A stretch of 64,000 nucleotides of DNA from Gulosibacter sp. 10 (GCF_900163695.1 NZ_FUIC01000038.1:1-64000), one strand, 5' to 3'. Positions 30,955-44,036 are shown, counted from the stretch's first letter. Program-made: numbers and translations. The notes: generated by a model not told the origin, from the letters alone.

Positions 30955-32448
30955 CTAGTCGACTTTCCCGATGCCGAGGATCTCGGCGGTCGAGTTCTGC
31001 ACCGACTTCGCGAGCGCCGGGTTGTCGTTGAGCGAGGTCCCGTACGTGGGGATGAGCTGCTTGATCTTCGGCTCCCACTCGGCGATCTTGTCGGGGAAGC
31101 ACTGCTTGAACAGGTCGAGCATGATCTGCGGCGCGACCGAGGCGCCGGGGGATGCGCCGAGCAGGCCGGCGATGGAGCCGTCGCCCTTGGCGACGAGCTC
31201 GGTGCCGAGCTGCAGCGTGTAGCCCTTGCCCGCGGGGTTCTTCTTCATCACCTGCACGCGCTGGCCCGCGGTGATGAGGCGCCAGTCCTCGCGCTCGGCC
31301 TCGGGGAAGAAGCCGTAGAGCTGTTCGAACTTCTTGTCGGGCGAGGCGAGGAGCTGCCCCGCGAGGTAGCTCACGAGGTCGAGGTTTGTCGCGCCCACGC
31401 CGAGGTAGGTGGGGATGTTGTCGAAGCGCAGCGCCTTGAACATGTCGGCGAGCGAGCCCTGCTTGAGGTAGCGGGTGTTGAAGCCGGCGTAGGGGCCGAA
31501 CATCAGCGACTTCTTGCCGTTCACGACGCGGGTGTCGAGGTGCGGGGTCGACATGGGGGGCGCGCCCACGGGGGGCATCGCGTACACCTTCGCCTGGTGG
31601 CGGGCGACCACCTCGGGATTGTCGGTGCGGAAGAACTCGCCCGAGATGGGGAAGCCGCCGTAGCCCTTGATCTCGTCGATGCCGGACTTCTGCAGCAGCG
31701 GGAGCGCCCCGCCGCCGGCGCCGACGAACACGAACCGGCCCTGCGTGACGTTGCGGCGGCCCTTCTCGGCGCCGGAGCGCACCTGCGTGGCGACCTGCCA
31801 GATCCCGTCGGGGCGCTGGCGCAGATCGGTGACCTCGGTGCCCAGGCGCACGACGGCGCCGCGGTCGATGGCCGACTGGATGAGCTTGCGGCTGAGCGCG
31901 CCGAAATCGACGTCCGTGCCGTGCTCGGCCCGGGTCACGGCGATCTGCTCGTCCTTGGGCCGGCCCACGACGAGCGCGGGGGCCCAGTCGAAGATCTCGG
32001 CCGGGTCGGTGCTGAACTCCATGCCGGAGAACAGCGGCTGCTCGCGCAGCAGGTCGTAGCGGCGGCGGAGGAACTCGACGTTCTCGGCGCCGTTGACGTA
32101 GGTCATGTGCGGAACGAGGTTGATGAAGTCCGACGGCGTGCTGAGGTCGCCGCGCTCGACGAGCGAGGCCCAGAACTGGCGCGACACCTGGAACTGCTCG
32201 TTGACGCTGAGCGCCTTCGAGATGTCGATCTCGCCGTTCTTCTCGGGCGTGTAGTTCAGCTCGCAGAGCGCCGAATGACCGGTGCCGGCGTTGTTCCACG
32301 GCCCGGAGGACTCCTGGGACACGTCGTCGAGCCGCTCGATGATCTTGATGGACCAGTCGGGTTCGACTTCGAGGAGCAAGGCCGCCAGCGTCGCCGACAT
32401 GGCGCCGCCGCCGATGAGCACTGCATCATAAACGTTCGCGTTTGTCAC
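30955..32448 (-). CDS. mqo: Malate:quinone oxidoreductase
   Basis: 497 residues from GTG 32448 (MTNANVYDAVLIGGGAMSAT; a GTG at 32457 is an alternative). The N-terminal FAD-binding GGGAMSATLAALL, SGPWNNAGTGHSALCELNYT and C-terminal LLGASPGASVAPQIML are characteristic of Mqo. A peripheral membrane enzyme, it oxidises malate to oxaloacetate with electrons to quinone. It lies downstream of the glycerate-pathway operon behind a perfect hairpin, so regulation is likely separate. It nevertheless handles the malate made by the malate synthase at 39793. Confidence 0.95.
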   Translation of the reverse strand: MTNANVYDAVLIGGGAMSATLAALLLEVEPDWSIKIIERLDDVSQESSGPWNNAGTGHSALCELNYTPEKNGEIDISKALSVNEQFQVSRQFWASLVERGDLSTPSDFINLVPHMTYVNGAENVEFLRRRYDLLREQPLFSGMEFSTDPAEIFDWAPALVVGRPKDEQIAVTRAEHGTDVDFGALSRKLIQSAIDRGAVVRLGTEVTDLRQRPDGIWQVATQVRSGAEKGRRNVTQGRFVFVGAGGGALPLLQKSGIDEIKGYGGFPISGEFFRTDNPEVVARHQAKVYAMPPVGAPPMSTPHLDTRVVNGKKSLMFGPYAGFNTRYLKQGSLADMFKALRFDNIPTYLGVGATNLDLVSYLAGQLLASPDKKFEQLYGFFPEAEREDWRLITAGQRVQVMKKNPAGKGYTLQLGTELVAKGDGSIAGLLGASPGASVAPQIMLDLFKQCFPDKIAEWEPKIKQLIPTYGTSLNDNPALAKSVQNSTAEILGIGKVD

Positions 32449-32549
32449 ATAGGTCACCCTATCGCACGGGGCGCCCTCGGCCGCGCCCGGGACCGCGCCG
32501 GATGGCCGCGGTCCCCGCTCCCGCCCCGGGCCGCCCGGCCCGGAAACGG

Positions 32550-32589
32550 GCGATGCGGGACGCGGGCCCTCGCCCGCGTCCCGCATCGC
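32550..32589 (-). terminator. Perfect 18-bp hairpin after glxK
   Basis: GCGATGCGGGACGCGGGC and its exact complement flank a CCTC loop. There is no U-tract. It marks the end of the hyi-glxR-gcl-glxK unit before mqo. Confidence 0.75.
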
Positions 32590-32600
32590 CGCGGAGCGGC

Positions 32601-33752
32601 CTATCCGTCCGCCGCCGCGGCGGTCTGCGCGAACGGCGCGGTGCGCGCGATCTCGGCGCCGATGCCCCGCAGCAGCGGCAGCGCGCCCCGGATGCTCTCC
32701 TCGGTGGATCCTGCCCGTCCGAGCACGTCGAAGCAGGCCGCGAATCCGGCCTCGCGCCACTGCCGCTCCTCGAGCAGCGAGCGGCCGCAGGCCACCACCG
32801 CGGGCACGCCACGGCGCTTCGCCGCGGCGAGCACGCCCATCGGGGTCTTGCCGCCGAGCGACTGCTCGTCGAAGCTGCCCTCGCCGGTGATCACGAGCTC
32901 GGCGTCCTCGAGCAGGGCGTCGAGCCCCACGAGTTCCGCCACGAGCTCGGCACCCGGCCGGGCGGACGCCTCGAGCGCGGTGAGGGCGGCGAAGCCCACC
33001 CCGCCCGCGGCGCCCGCGCCGGGCCGGTTGCCGAAGTTCTTGGGCCGGTCCAGGGCGGTGCACAGCAGCTCGGCCCAGCGGGCGAGCGCCTGGTCGACCT
33101 GCTCGACCTCGCGCGGCGCCAGCCCCTTCTGCGGGCCGAACACCGCCGCGGCGCCGCGCGGCCCGCACAGCGGGTTGTCCACGTCGCTCGCGAGGGTGAA
33201 GCGCGTGTCGCGGATGCGCGGGTCGAGCTCGGAGGCGTCCACCTCGGCGAGCCGCAGCAGGCCGAGCCCGCCCGGCCCGACCGGCTGGCCGGACGCGTCC
33301 CGCAGCCGCAGGCCGAGGGCCTCGAGCATCCCGGCGCCGCCGTCGGTCGACGCGCTGCCGCCGATGCCGAGCACGATGTGGTCGGCCCCGGCATCGAGCG
33401 CGGCGGTGATGAGCTCGCCCGTGCCGAAGGAGGTGGCGGCCGGGCCATCCCGCTCGGCCTCGGGCACGAGCTCGAGTCCGGAGGCGGTGGCCATCTCGAT
33501 CACGGCCGTCCGGCCGTCCATCGCCCACCGCGCCTCGACCGGCGCGCCGAGGGGTCCGCGGACCCGGGTGGCGAGGGGCTCGTAGCCCGCGGCGATCGCC
33601 GCGTCCACGGTGCCCTCGCCCCCGTCCGCCATGGGCAGGCAGCGCACCTCCGCGCCCTCGAGCGCCTCGCGCACGCCCTCGGCCAGCGCCTCGGCGGCCT
33701 CGACCGCGCTCGCGGAGCCCTTGAACTTGTCCGGTGCGATGACGATCCTCAT
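32601..33752 (-). CDS. glxK: Glycerate 2-kinase
   Basis: 383 residues from ATG 33752. Starts MRIVIAPDKFKGSASAVEAA, with PMADGGEGT, IGGSASTDGGAGMLEALG, LCGPRGAAAVFGPQKG and LVITGEGSFDEQSLGGKTP. This is the full set for the GarK/GlxK glycerate kinase type I family, which phosphorylates D-glycerate to 2-phosphoglycerate. It follows gcl after 17 bases and is the last step of the glycerate pathway. Confidence 0.95.
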   Translation of the reverse strand: MRIVIAPDKFKGSASAVEAAEALAEGVREALEGAEVRCLPMADGGEGTVDAAIAAGYEPLATRVRGPLGAPVEARWAMDGRTAVIEMATASGLELVPEAERDGPAATSFGTGELITAALDAGADHIVLGIGGSASTDGGAGMLEALGLRLRDASGQPVGPGGLGLLRLAEVDASELDPRIRDTRFTLASDVDNPLCGPRGAAAVFGPQKGLAPREVEQVDQALARWAELLCTALDRPKNFGNRPGAGAAGGVGFAALTALEASARPGAELVAELVGLDALLEDAELVITGEGSFDEQSLGGKTPMGVLAAAKRRGVPAVVACGRSLLEERQWREAGFAACFDVLGRAGSTEESIRGALPLLRGIGAEIARTAPFAQTAAAADG

Positions 33753-33769
33753 GCCCGCCCGAGCCTTCC

Positions 33770-35599
<1,830 letters not shown>

Positions 35600-35732
35600 G
35601 GGGGTGTCTCCTTGTCCTCAGGGGTTCCTGAGCTATCAGAACGATTGGGGATCGGGGCGGCGTTGCCCCGATCGGGTGATGGGGGTGGGAGCCGGCCGCG
35701 ACGGGGATGTGCGCAGCCGGGCTCCGAGGGGG

Positions 35733-36617
35733 TCAGGCGCCGTCGCGGCCCGAGAGCTCGGTGGCGAGCTTGAACAGGCCCGAGTGGTCGAGCGCGCCGT
35801 CTCCGCGGGCGACGAGGGCCGACACGAGCTGCGCGACGGCGGAGCCGAGGGGCACCACGACGCCGGCCTCGCGGGCCGCCGAGGTGACGATGCCGAGGTC
35901 CTTGTTGTGCAGCTCGAGGCGGAAGCCGGGGTCGAAGTTGCGGTCGAGCATCTTCTGGCCCTTCTGGTCGAGCACCTTCGAGCCGGCGAGCCCGCCGCCG
36001 AGCACCTTGAGCGCGGCGTCGGTGTCCACGCCGTAGGCCTCGAGGAAGGTCACGGCCTCGGCGAGGGCCTGGATGTTCACGGCCACGATGAGCTGGTTCG
36101 CCGCCTTGACCGTCTGGCCGGCGCCCGAGGGGCCGACGTGGACGATGGTCTTGCCGACCGCGTCGAACACGGGTCCGGCCTCGGCGAAGTCCGCGGCCTC
36201 GCCGCCGACCATGATCGAGAGCACGCCGTCGATCGCGCCGGGCTCGCCGCCCGAGACGGGGGCGTCGAGGGGGCGGACGCCCGCCTCGCGGGCGTCGTCG
36301 GCGAGGCGCGCCGAGACGTCGGGGCGGATCGACGAGAAGTCGATCCACAGCGCGCCGTCCTTCGCGTTCGCGAAGACGCCCTCGGGGCCCGAGACGACGG
36401 CCTCGACGTCGGGCGAGTCCGGCACCATCGTGGCGATGACGTCGGCCTCGGCCACCGCCTCGGCGATGGCCGAGGCGCCGGTGCCGCCGGCCGAGACGAG
36501 CTCTTCGACCTTCTGCGGGCTGCGGTTGTATCCGACGACCTTGTGGCCGGCCTGGACGAGGTTCTTGGACATGGGCAGGCCCATGATCCCGAGTCCGATG
36601 AATGCGATGGTGGTCAT
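35733..36617 (-). CDS. glxR: 2-hydroxy-3-oxopropionate (tartronate semialdehyde) reductase
   Basis: 294 residues. N-terminal Rossmann motif FIGLGIMGLPMSKNLVQAGH, substrate motif LDAPVSGGEPGAIDGVLSIM, and the active-site Lys region GAGQTVKAANQLIVAVNIQA of beta-hydroxyacid dehydrogenases. It reduces the Gcl product to D-glycerate. It is between hyi (45 bases upstream) and gcl. Confidence 0.95.
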   Translation of the reverse strand: MTTIAFIGLGIMGLPMSKNLVQAGHKVVGYNRSPQKVEELVSAGGTGASAIAEAVAEADVIATMVPDSPDVEAVVSGPEGVFANAKDGALWIDFSSIRPDVSARLADDAREAGVRPLDAPVSGGEPGAIDGVLSIMVGGEAADFAEAGPVFDAVGKTIVHVGPSGAGQTVKAANQLIVAVNIQALAEAVTFLEAYGVDTDAALKVLGGGLAGSKVLDQKGQKMLDRNFDPGFRLELHNKDLGIVTSAAREAGVVVPLGSAVAQLVSALVARGDGALDHSGLFKLATELSGRDGA

Positions 36618-36662
36618 GTCGTACCTTTCAGTCTGAAGCGTGTTCGGTGCCGCGGCGGCGCG

Positions 36663-37469
36663 TCAGCGCCCGGTCTCGGCGGGAAGCCCGGGCAGCAGTC
36701 CCTGGGCGACCCAGCCGAACGGGTCCTCGGCCTGCTTGTACTCGAGGCCGATCGGGCCCTGGTAGCCGAGCTCGCGCGAGCGCGTGATCCACTCGGCGAG
36801 CGGCAGGTCGCCGGTGCCGGGGGCGCCGCGGCCGGGGAAGTCCGCGATCTGGATGTGGCCGAACTCGGCCGCGTGGGCCTCGATCACGGCGGGGACGTCG
36901 TCGCCGTTGGCGGCGAGGTGGTAGAAGTCGGCGAGCAGCTTGATGTTGGAGCGCCCCGTCTTCTCGATGACGGCGAGGGCGTCGGCGGCGGTCTTGAGCG
37001 GGTACTCCTCGGCGCCGGATACGGGCTCGAGAAGCACGGTGCCGTCGATGCGTGCCACGGCGTCGGCCGCGCGGGCGAGCTGCTCCACGGCGATCTCGTC
37101 CTGCTGCTCGGGGGTGAACTCCGCGTCGCGCAGGCCGTAGAGGGCGTTGAAGGCGCGGCAGCCGGTGCGCTCGCCGATGCCGGTGACGACGTCGAGGTTG
37201 TCGACGAACTCCTGCTCGCGGTTCGGGAGGGAGACGAGGCCGCGCTCGCCGCCGGGCATGTCGCCCGCGTTGAAGTTGAGGCCCGTGAGGCTGACGCCCG
37301 CGTCGCGGAGCGAGGCCTCGAATGCCTCGATCTCGTCGGCGGCCGGAGTCGAGCTCGCGAACGGCCACCAGAACTCGGCCTGGTCGAAGCCCGCCTCGCG
37401 GACGGCGCGGGCGCGGTCGAGGAGGGGCAGCTCGGTGAGGAGGATCGAGCAGTTCACGGTGTACGTCAT
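36663..37469 (-). CDS. hyi: Hydroxypyruvate isomerase
   Basis: 268 residues, a TIM-barrel of the xylose-isomerase-like family: MTYTVNCSILLTELPLLDRA, FWWPFASSTP, LEPVSG (metal Glu), DFYHLAANGD (His), HIQIADFPGRG and GPIGLEYKQ. It interconverts hydroxypyruvate and tartronate semialdehyde. It is the first gene of the glycerate operon; a candidate operator lies 77-104 bases upstream. Confidence 0.93.
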   Translation of the reverse strand: MTYTVNCSILLTELPLLDRARAVREAGFDQAEFWWPFASSTPAADEIEAFEASLRDAGVSLTGLNFNAGDMPGGERGLVSLPNREQEFVDNLDVVTGIGERTGCRAFNALYGLRDAEFTPEQQDEIAVEQLARAADAVARIDGTVLLEPVSGAEEYPLKTAADALAVIEKTGRSNIKLLADFYHLAANGDDVPAVIEAHAAEFGHIQIADFPGRGAPGTGDLPLAEWITRSRELGYQGPIGLEYKQAEDPFGWVAQGLLPGLPAETGR

Positions 37470-37545
37470 CAGACTCCCTTGTCTTTGCTGAGCGATGGTG
37501 GCATCGCGGTCTTCACTGTGCTGTGGGTCTTGCTGGTTGATTTCG

Positions 37546-37573
37546 CATTACGGAAGATAACTTCTGAATAATG
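37546..37573. promoter_or_regulatory. Candidate IclR-type operator upstream of hyi (site A)
   Basis: CATTACGGAAG-ATAA-CTTCTGAATAATG: an imperfect palindrome with core GAAG-ATAA-CTTC and outer CATTA/TAATG. It shares the half-site CATTRCGGAA with sites at 50417-50442 and 51033-51047. IclR-family proteins commonly bind GGAA...TTCC palindromes; assignment to the IclR at 43135 is inferred. Confidence 0.65.
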
Positions 37574-37589
37574 AAAGCGTAGCGTACAA

Positions 37590-37619
37590 CGATCGCCCGG
37601 GGCAACCCCCGGGCGATCG
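37590..37619 (-). terminator. Terminator of the malic enzyme-aceB-allE operon
   Basis: CGATCGCCCGGGG pairs with its complement across a short loop (GCAAC region), 37 bases after the allE stop. It separates that operon from the hyi promoter. Confidence 0.75.
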
Positions 37620-37656
37620 GTGTTCAGCGGACCGCCAGGTAGGCGGCGGCGACGGT

Positions 37657-38487
37657 TCAGAGACGGATCTGCCGGTTGACGTCCTTGTACAGCAGGTAGC
37701 GGAACTTGCCCGGCCCGCCGGCGTAGCAGGCCTGCGGGCAGAAGGCGCGGAGCGAGAAGTAGTCGCCCGCGGACATCTCGATCCAGTCCTCGTTGAGCCG
37801 GTAGACGGCGTTGCCCTCGAGGATGTAGATGCCGTGCTCCATGACGTGGGTCTCGAGGAACGGGATCTTCGCGCCCGGCTCGAAGGTGACCACCGTCATG
37901 TGGAAGTCGTGCGCGACGTCCTCCGGATCCATGAAGCGCGTGGTCGCCCAGCGGCCGTCGGTGCCCGGCATGGCCGTCGGCTCGATGTCCTGCTCGTGCC
38001 CCGAGAACGCGGCGGGCCTGGGCCCGTCGTACTCCTCGTAGCGCTTGCGCACCCACATGAACTCGGCGACCCCGTCGCCCGTGTTGCGGATCGACCAGTT
38101 CGACCCGGCCGGCGCGAAGGCGTAACCGCCCTCCCCCAGCTCCACGGGCTCGCGGCCCTCGTCCAGCACGACCGAGACGGTGCCGCGCTGCACGAACACG
38201 AAGTTCGCGACCTCGGGCTGCGGCTCGGGCGCATCCGACCCGCCGCCCGGCTCGAGCTCGACGAGCATCTGGCCGAAGGTGGTCGCTCCCCCGGCCACGG
38301 GCCGGTTGAGGACCCAGGCGCGCGCGCCCGTGAACTCGGGGAGCACGCTCGCGACGATGTCGCGCATCACCGAGGCGGGGATGAAGGTGTAGGCGTCCTT
38401 GACGACGGCGGCCGAGGAGAGGTGCTCGTGCTGCTCGGGCAGCGGGGTGTCGAGCTTCGGGTACGTGGCGTTCGTGTTCTTCGTCAA
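37657..38487 (-). CDS. allE: (S)-ureidoglycine aminohydrolase
   Basis: 276 residues, bicupin. LELEPGGGSDAPEPQPEVANF-type first cupin, then the second with FHMTVVTFEPGAKIPFLETH, VMEHGIYILEG and YFSLRAFCPQACYAGGPGKF matches AllE/YlbA, a Mn-dependent enzyme that releases ammonia from (S)-ureidoglycine to give (S)-ureidoglycolate. It starts 4 bases after the DUF6986 gene. Its presence shows that the allantoate amidohydrolase route is used, though the enzymes producing ureidoglycine are not in the window. Confidence 0.93.
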   Translation of the reverse strand: MTKNTNATYPKLDTPLPEQHEHLSSAAVVKDAYTFIPASVMRDIVASVLPEFTGARAWVLNRPVAGGATTFGQMLVELEPGGGSDAPEPQPEVANFVFVQRGTVSVVLDEGREPVELGEGGYAFAPAGSNWSIRNTGDGVAEFMWVRKRYEEYDGPRPAAFSGHEQDIEPTAMPGTDGRWATTRFMDPEDVAHDFHMTVVTFEPGAKIPFLETHVMEHGIYILEGNAVYRLNEDWIEMSAGDYFSLRAFCPQACYAGGPGKFRYLLYKDVNRQIRL

Positions 38488-38491
38488 GAAT

Positions 38492-39792
38492 CTATTCCTT
38501 CGTCGAGCGGTTCGGGTAGGCGAGGGCGCGGATCGCGTCGGGCGAGACGTCGATGCGCTCGGAGAGCTCCTGCTCCGGCACGGCGCCGCAGTTGACGCCG
38601 CGCACCAGGAAGGCCGCGAGCGCGCGGGCCGTGGCCGGCTCGTCCATCACGGCCGAGTCCTTGCCGCCCAGGTAGTTGTCCAGCCGCGTGATCGTGCTCG
38701 AGAGCCCGGTGCGGAAGAACGCGAAGCTCGCGAGGTAGCGGGTGGGGAGCTGGTGGGCGTGGAGGTCCCAGCCCTGGTAGATCGCGCGTTCGAGCGAGCG
38801 GCGCACGAGGCGGGCGTGGAGCGCCCAGGCGTCGAGGCGCTGGAGGCCGTCCCCGGCCGGCACGATGTTGGTCGAGCCGTCCGAGTAGCGCACGCCGGTG
38901 CCCGCCGCGGCCACCTGGATGAACGACTTCGCGAAGTCGGCGACCGGGTGCTCCATCGACTGGTAGCCGCCGGCGACGCCGAGCGAGGCCGAGTAGTCGT
39001 AGGTGCCGTAGTGGAGGCTCGAGACGCGGCCGCCGCCGGCGTGGATGAGGCGCGCGAGCGGCACGCGGCCCTCGGCGTCGATGACCACCTGCGGGGTCTC
39101 GACCTGCACCTCGAAGCGCAGCCGCCCGGCCGGCAGGCCGAGGCGCTCCTCGAGCTGCTCGCACAGGTAGACCATGGCCTCGACCTGCTCGACCGTGGTG
39201 ACCTTGGGGAGCGTGATCTCGAGCCCCTCGGGCAGGCCGCCCTCCTGCTCCGCGAGCCCGGCGATGAACAGCCCGAGGGTGCGGATGCCGCGGGCCCGGG
39301 TGTCGTTCTCGAAGCACTTGAAGCGCAGGCCCACGTGCGGGGGCAGCGCGCCGCGCTCCCGCATCGCGGCGATCGCCGCGAGCGAGGAGGCCACCGCGGC
39401 GTCCTCCTCGGCGTCGGAGACGGCGCCGAGGCCGTCCTCGAAGTCCACGCGGAGGTCCTCGATCGGCTCGCTCGCGAGCTTCGCCTCGACGAGCCGCGCG
39501 AGGACGGCGGGGTCGAGGTCGGCATCGGCGTCGAGGCCGAGCTCCTCGCCCAGGTGCCCCGCGAGGCGCTCGAGCCCGCCCACGCCGTCCACCGCGGCGA
39601 GCGCGGCCCGGCCCCACTCGGCGACGGTGTCGGCGGTGAGCAGGTGCGCCGCCACGTAGACGGTATGCACCGGCTGGCGGTCGGCCGTGTCACCCGGGTA
39701 GGCGTTCGCGAGCAGCGAGTCGGTGCCGGCGAGCTGCTCCTCGACCCGGCTGAGGGCGGCCTCGGAGAAGGGGTCGCTGATCGCGGTGGTCG

Positions 39793-39796
<4 letters not shown>
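38492..39796 (-). CDS. DUF6986-type HpcH/HpaI aldolase-fold protein
   Basis: 434 residues from GTG 39796, which overlaps the malate synthase stop (GTGA). CitE/HpcH-like features: the acidic motif RVDFEDGLG (equivalent to DLEDAV), FEVQVETPQVVID with the metal/catalytic Glu, HYGTYDYSASLGVAGG and DLHAHQLPTRYLASF. The family is found next to malate synthase or allantoin genes in actinobacteria, but I know of no demonstrated reaction. Possible activities are a C-C lyase on a glyoxylate-derived acid, or a step of ureidoglycolate or oxalurate breakdown; this is speculation. It is flanked on both sides by glyoxylate-metabolism genes in one tight operon. Confidence 0.8.
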
Positions 39797-41424
<1,628 letters not shown>

Positions 41425-41479
41425 GGCTGGGGCTCCTTGAATCGTGGGCTGGGTGCGCGGCGGCGCGGACGGCTCGAGG

Positions 41480-42931
41480 CTATGCGCGCTCGGTGAGGCC
41501 GGCGGTGTCGAACTCGCTGGCGCGCTCGGAGACGGTGCGGTCGCCGTTGCGCTCGGCGGCCTCCGCCACGACCGCGGCGACGCGCTGGGTGACCTCGGCG
41601 TTGAAGATGCTCGGGATGATGAAGGAGGAGTTGAGCTCCTCGTCCGTGACGCAGGAGGAGATCGCGTCCGCCGCGGCCACGAGCATGTCGGTCGTGATCT
41701 TCGAGGCGCCCACGTCGAGCAGGCCGCGGAAGAGGCCCGGGAAGGCGAGGACGTTGTTGATCTGGTTCGGGTAGTCGCTGCGGCCCGTGGCGATGACCGC
41801 GGCGTGCTCGGCCGCGTCGCTCGGGTTGATCTCCGGGTCCGGGTTCGCGAGGGCGAAGACGATCGCGTCGTCGGCCATCGCGGCCACGTCGTCGCCGTCG
41901 ATGACGTTCGGCGCGCTCACGCCGATGAACACGTCGGCGCCGACGAGCGCCTCCTTGAGGGAGCCGGTGAAGCCCTCCTCGTTGGTGTGCTCCGCGATCC
42001 AGGCGCGGTGCTCGTCGCGCTGCTCGACGCCGCGGGCGATGACGCCCTCGCGGCCCGCGGCGCGGATCTTCGAGACGCCGGAGGCGATCAGCAGCTGGAT
42101 GATCGCGTTGCCGGCGGCGCCGACGCCCGAGACGACGACGCTGATGTCCTCGATCTTCTTGTCGACCACGCGCAGCGCGTTGTTCAGCGCGGCGAGCACC
42201 ACGATGGCGGTGCCGTGCTGGTCGTCGTGGAAGACCGGGATGTCGAGCTCGTCGCGCAGGCGGCGCTCGATCTCGAAGCAGCGGGGCGCCGCGATGTCCT
42301 CGAGGTTCACGCCGCCGTACACGGGCGCGATGGCCTTGACGATGCGGATGATCTCCTCGGTGTCCTTCGTGTCGAGGCAGACGGGCCACGCATCGACACC
42401 GGCGAACTGCTTGAAGAGGGCGGCCTTGCCCTCCATGACCGGCAGCGCGGCCTCGGGGCCGATGTCGCCGAGGCCGAGCACCGCGGTGCCGTCGGTGACG
42501 ACCGCGACGGTGTTGCGCTTGACGGTGAGGCTGCGGGCCTTGCTGACGTCCTGGGCGATCGCGGTGCAGACGCGGGCCACGCCGGGCGTGTAGGCGCGCG
42601 AGAGGTCGTCGCGGTTGCGGAGCGTCACGCGGGGCTCGACGCTGAGCTTGCCGCCGAGGTGGATGAGGAAGGTGCGGTCGCTGACCTCGCGGACGTGGGC
42701 GCCCTCGATCTCCTCGATCGCCGCGCGGATGTCGTCGATCTGGCTCTGGTTCGAGGTGTTCGCGCTCACGTCGACGACGATCTTGTCGTGCTGGGACTCG
42801 GCCACGTCGAGCGCGGTCACCTGCGCTCCGGCACGGCCGACCGCTTCCGCGATCTCGCTCGTGGTCCGGTAGCCGACTGGCGCGTCGACGCGGATGATGA
42901 TCGAGTGTCCGGGTGAGGGGTTGATGGCCAT
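41480..42931 (-). CDS. NAD(P)-dependent malic enzyme with N-terminal ACT domain
   Basis: 483 residues from ATG 42931, preceded by a perfect AAGGAGG. N-terminal ~85 residues form an ACT-like domain (HSIIIRVDAPVGYRTTSEIA ... AHVREVSDRTFLIHLGGK). The catalytic domain has YTPGVARVCTAI (Tyr), FNPLE-equivalent PVFHDDQHGTAIVVLAALNN, and dinucleotide fold VVVSGVGAAGNAIIQLL. It converts malate to pyruvate plus CO2. It is first in the operon with aceB, DUF6986 and allE, and divergent from the IclR gene. Confidence 0.93.
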   Translation of the reverse strand: MAINPSPGHSIIIRVDAPVGYRTTSEIAEAVGRAGAQVTALDVAESQHDKIVVDVSANTSNQSQIDDIRAAIEEIEGAHVREVSDRTFLIHLGGKLSVEPRVTLRNRDDLSRAYTPGVARVCTAIAQDVSKARSLTVKRNTVAVVTDGTAVLGLGDIGPEAALPVMEGKAALFKQFAGVDAWPVCLDTKDTEEIIRIVKAIAPVYGGVNLEDIAAPRCFEIERRLRDELDIPVFHDDQHGTAIVVLAALNNALRVVDKKIEDISVVVSGVGAAGNAIIQLLIASGVSKIRAAGREGVIARGVEQRDEHRAWIAEHTNEEGFTGSLKEALVGADVFIGVSAPNVIDGDDVAAMADDAIVFALANPDPEINPSDAAEHAAVIATGRSDYPNQINNVLAFPGLFRGLLDVGASKITTDMLVAAADAISSCVTDEELNSSFIIPSIFNAEVTQRVAAVVAEAAERNGDRTVSERASEFDTAGLTERA

Positions 42932-43006
42932 GTGATCCTCCTTGATCGGATTGCCGCTGCGTTCGCAGCTTTTCGCGGGCCGCGGTATCGGACCGGTCGC
43001 GATGCG

Positions 43007-43038
43007 CGGAAGTTTCGCCATATGGATATAAACTTCTG
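43007..43038. promoter_or_regulatory. Candidate IclR-type site in the malic enzyme/iclR intergenic region (site B)
   Basis: CGGAAGTTT (43007-43015) and AAACTTCTG (43030-43038) form a spaced inverted repeat between the divergent genes, with CATATG between the arms. It resembles site A (CGGAAG...CTTCTG) but with wider spacing, so it is the weakest match. A placement between regulator and first operon is where an autoregulatory operator is expected. Confidence 0.5.
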
Positions 43039-43134
43039 CTCTGTGAAATACTAGAACTCAGGAGGCGGTCGCGCAAGCACCCTCCCCGGGTCACGAGGAC
43101 GTAGGCTCGAACAAGGAAATACGGAGGGACCTTC

Positions 43135-43890
43135 ATGGCACAGCAATCGGGCGGCGGCGTTCAATCGGTCGAGCGGGTATTCGATCTCCTGGAGATCATC
43201 GCAGGCCAGGGCGGCACCGCAACCCTCAGCGAGCTCGCCACCGAGAGCGAGCTGCCGCTGCCCACCATCCACCGGCTCCTGCGCACCCTGCTCAGCAAGG
43301 GGTACGTCCGCCAGCTCGCGAACCGCAAGTACGCACTCGGGCCGCGCCTCATCCGCCTCGGCGACGCCGCCGGCCGCCAGCTCGGCGCGAATGCGAAGCA
43401 CGAGCTTCACGAGCTCGTGAAGAACATGGAGGAGACCGCGAACATGGCGGTGCTCGACGGCGACTACGTGCTCTACGTGGCCCAGGCGCCCTCGCCGCAC
43501 GCGATGCGGATGTTCACCGAGGTGGGCCAGCGCGTGCATCCCCACGCGAGCGGCGTGGGCAAGGCCATGCTCTCGACCCTCGACGACGACGCGGTCCGGG
43601 CCATCGTGGGCCGCACCGGCATGCCGACCCCCACGAAGCAGTCCCTCGGCACCGTAGAGGAGCTGCTCGCCGACCTCTCCCTCACCCGGGAGCGCGGGTA
43701 CGCGATCGACGAGGGCGAGCAGGAGCTCGGGGTGCGCTGCATCGCCGTGCCGCTGCCGAACGCGCCCACGCCCTCGGCGATCTCGATCTCGGGGCCCAAC
43801 ACCCGCGTCACCGAGGAGCTCACGGTGCAGGCCGTGCCGCTGTTGCAGGCGGCCGCGGCCCGCATCGTCGCCTCCATCGAGGACAGCTAG
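43135..43890 (+). CDS. IclR-family transcription regulator
   Basis: 251 residues from ATG 43135 (GGAGGGACC upstream). The N-terminal winged HTH is GVQSVERVFDLLEIIAGQGG ... LSELATESELPLPTIHRLLR TLL. The effector domain (about 80-250) has VYVAQAPSPHAMRMFTEVGQ, HASGVGKAMLS and RGYAIDEGEQELGVRCIAVP. In E. coli the IclR-family AllR senses glyoxylate and controls gcl and allantoin genes. The position here, divergent from the malic enzyme/aceB operon and between that and the urate operon, suggests a similar role. Activator or repressor mode cannot be told. Confidence 0.88.
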   Translation: MAQQSGGGVQSVERVFDLLEIIAGQGGTATLSELATESELPLPTIHRLLRTLLSKGYVRQLANRKYALGPRLIRLGDAAGRQLGANAKHELHELVKNMEETANMAVLDGDYVLYVAQAPSPHAMRMFTEVGQRVHPHASGVGKAMLSTLDDDAVRAIVGRTGMPTPTKQSLGTVEELLADLSLTRERGYAIDEGEQELGVRCIAVPLPNAPTPSAISISGPNTRVTEELTVQAVPLLQAAAARIVASIEDS

Positions 43891-43904
43891 CCGCCGCCCG
43901 GAAA

Positions 43905-43965
43905 GGGGCGAACAGCCCGGCCGCACCCGTATCGGGGATGCGGCGGCTGTTCGCCCCATTCTCGT
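43905..43965 (+). terminator. Terminator after the iclR gene
   Basis: GGGGCGAACAGCC (43905-43917) pairs perfectly with GGCTGTTCGCCCC (43945-43957), enclosing a second hairpin, then ATTCTCGTT. Just downstream (43973-44017) are three tandem 15-bp units of GTTCTCGTCCGCGCG, the last one imperfect. Confidence 0.75.
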
Positions 43966-44036
43966 TCACGCCGTTCTCGTCCGCGCGGTTCTCGTCCGCG
44001 CGGTTCTCGTCCGAGGCCCGCGCCGCGGCGCACGAA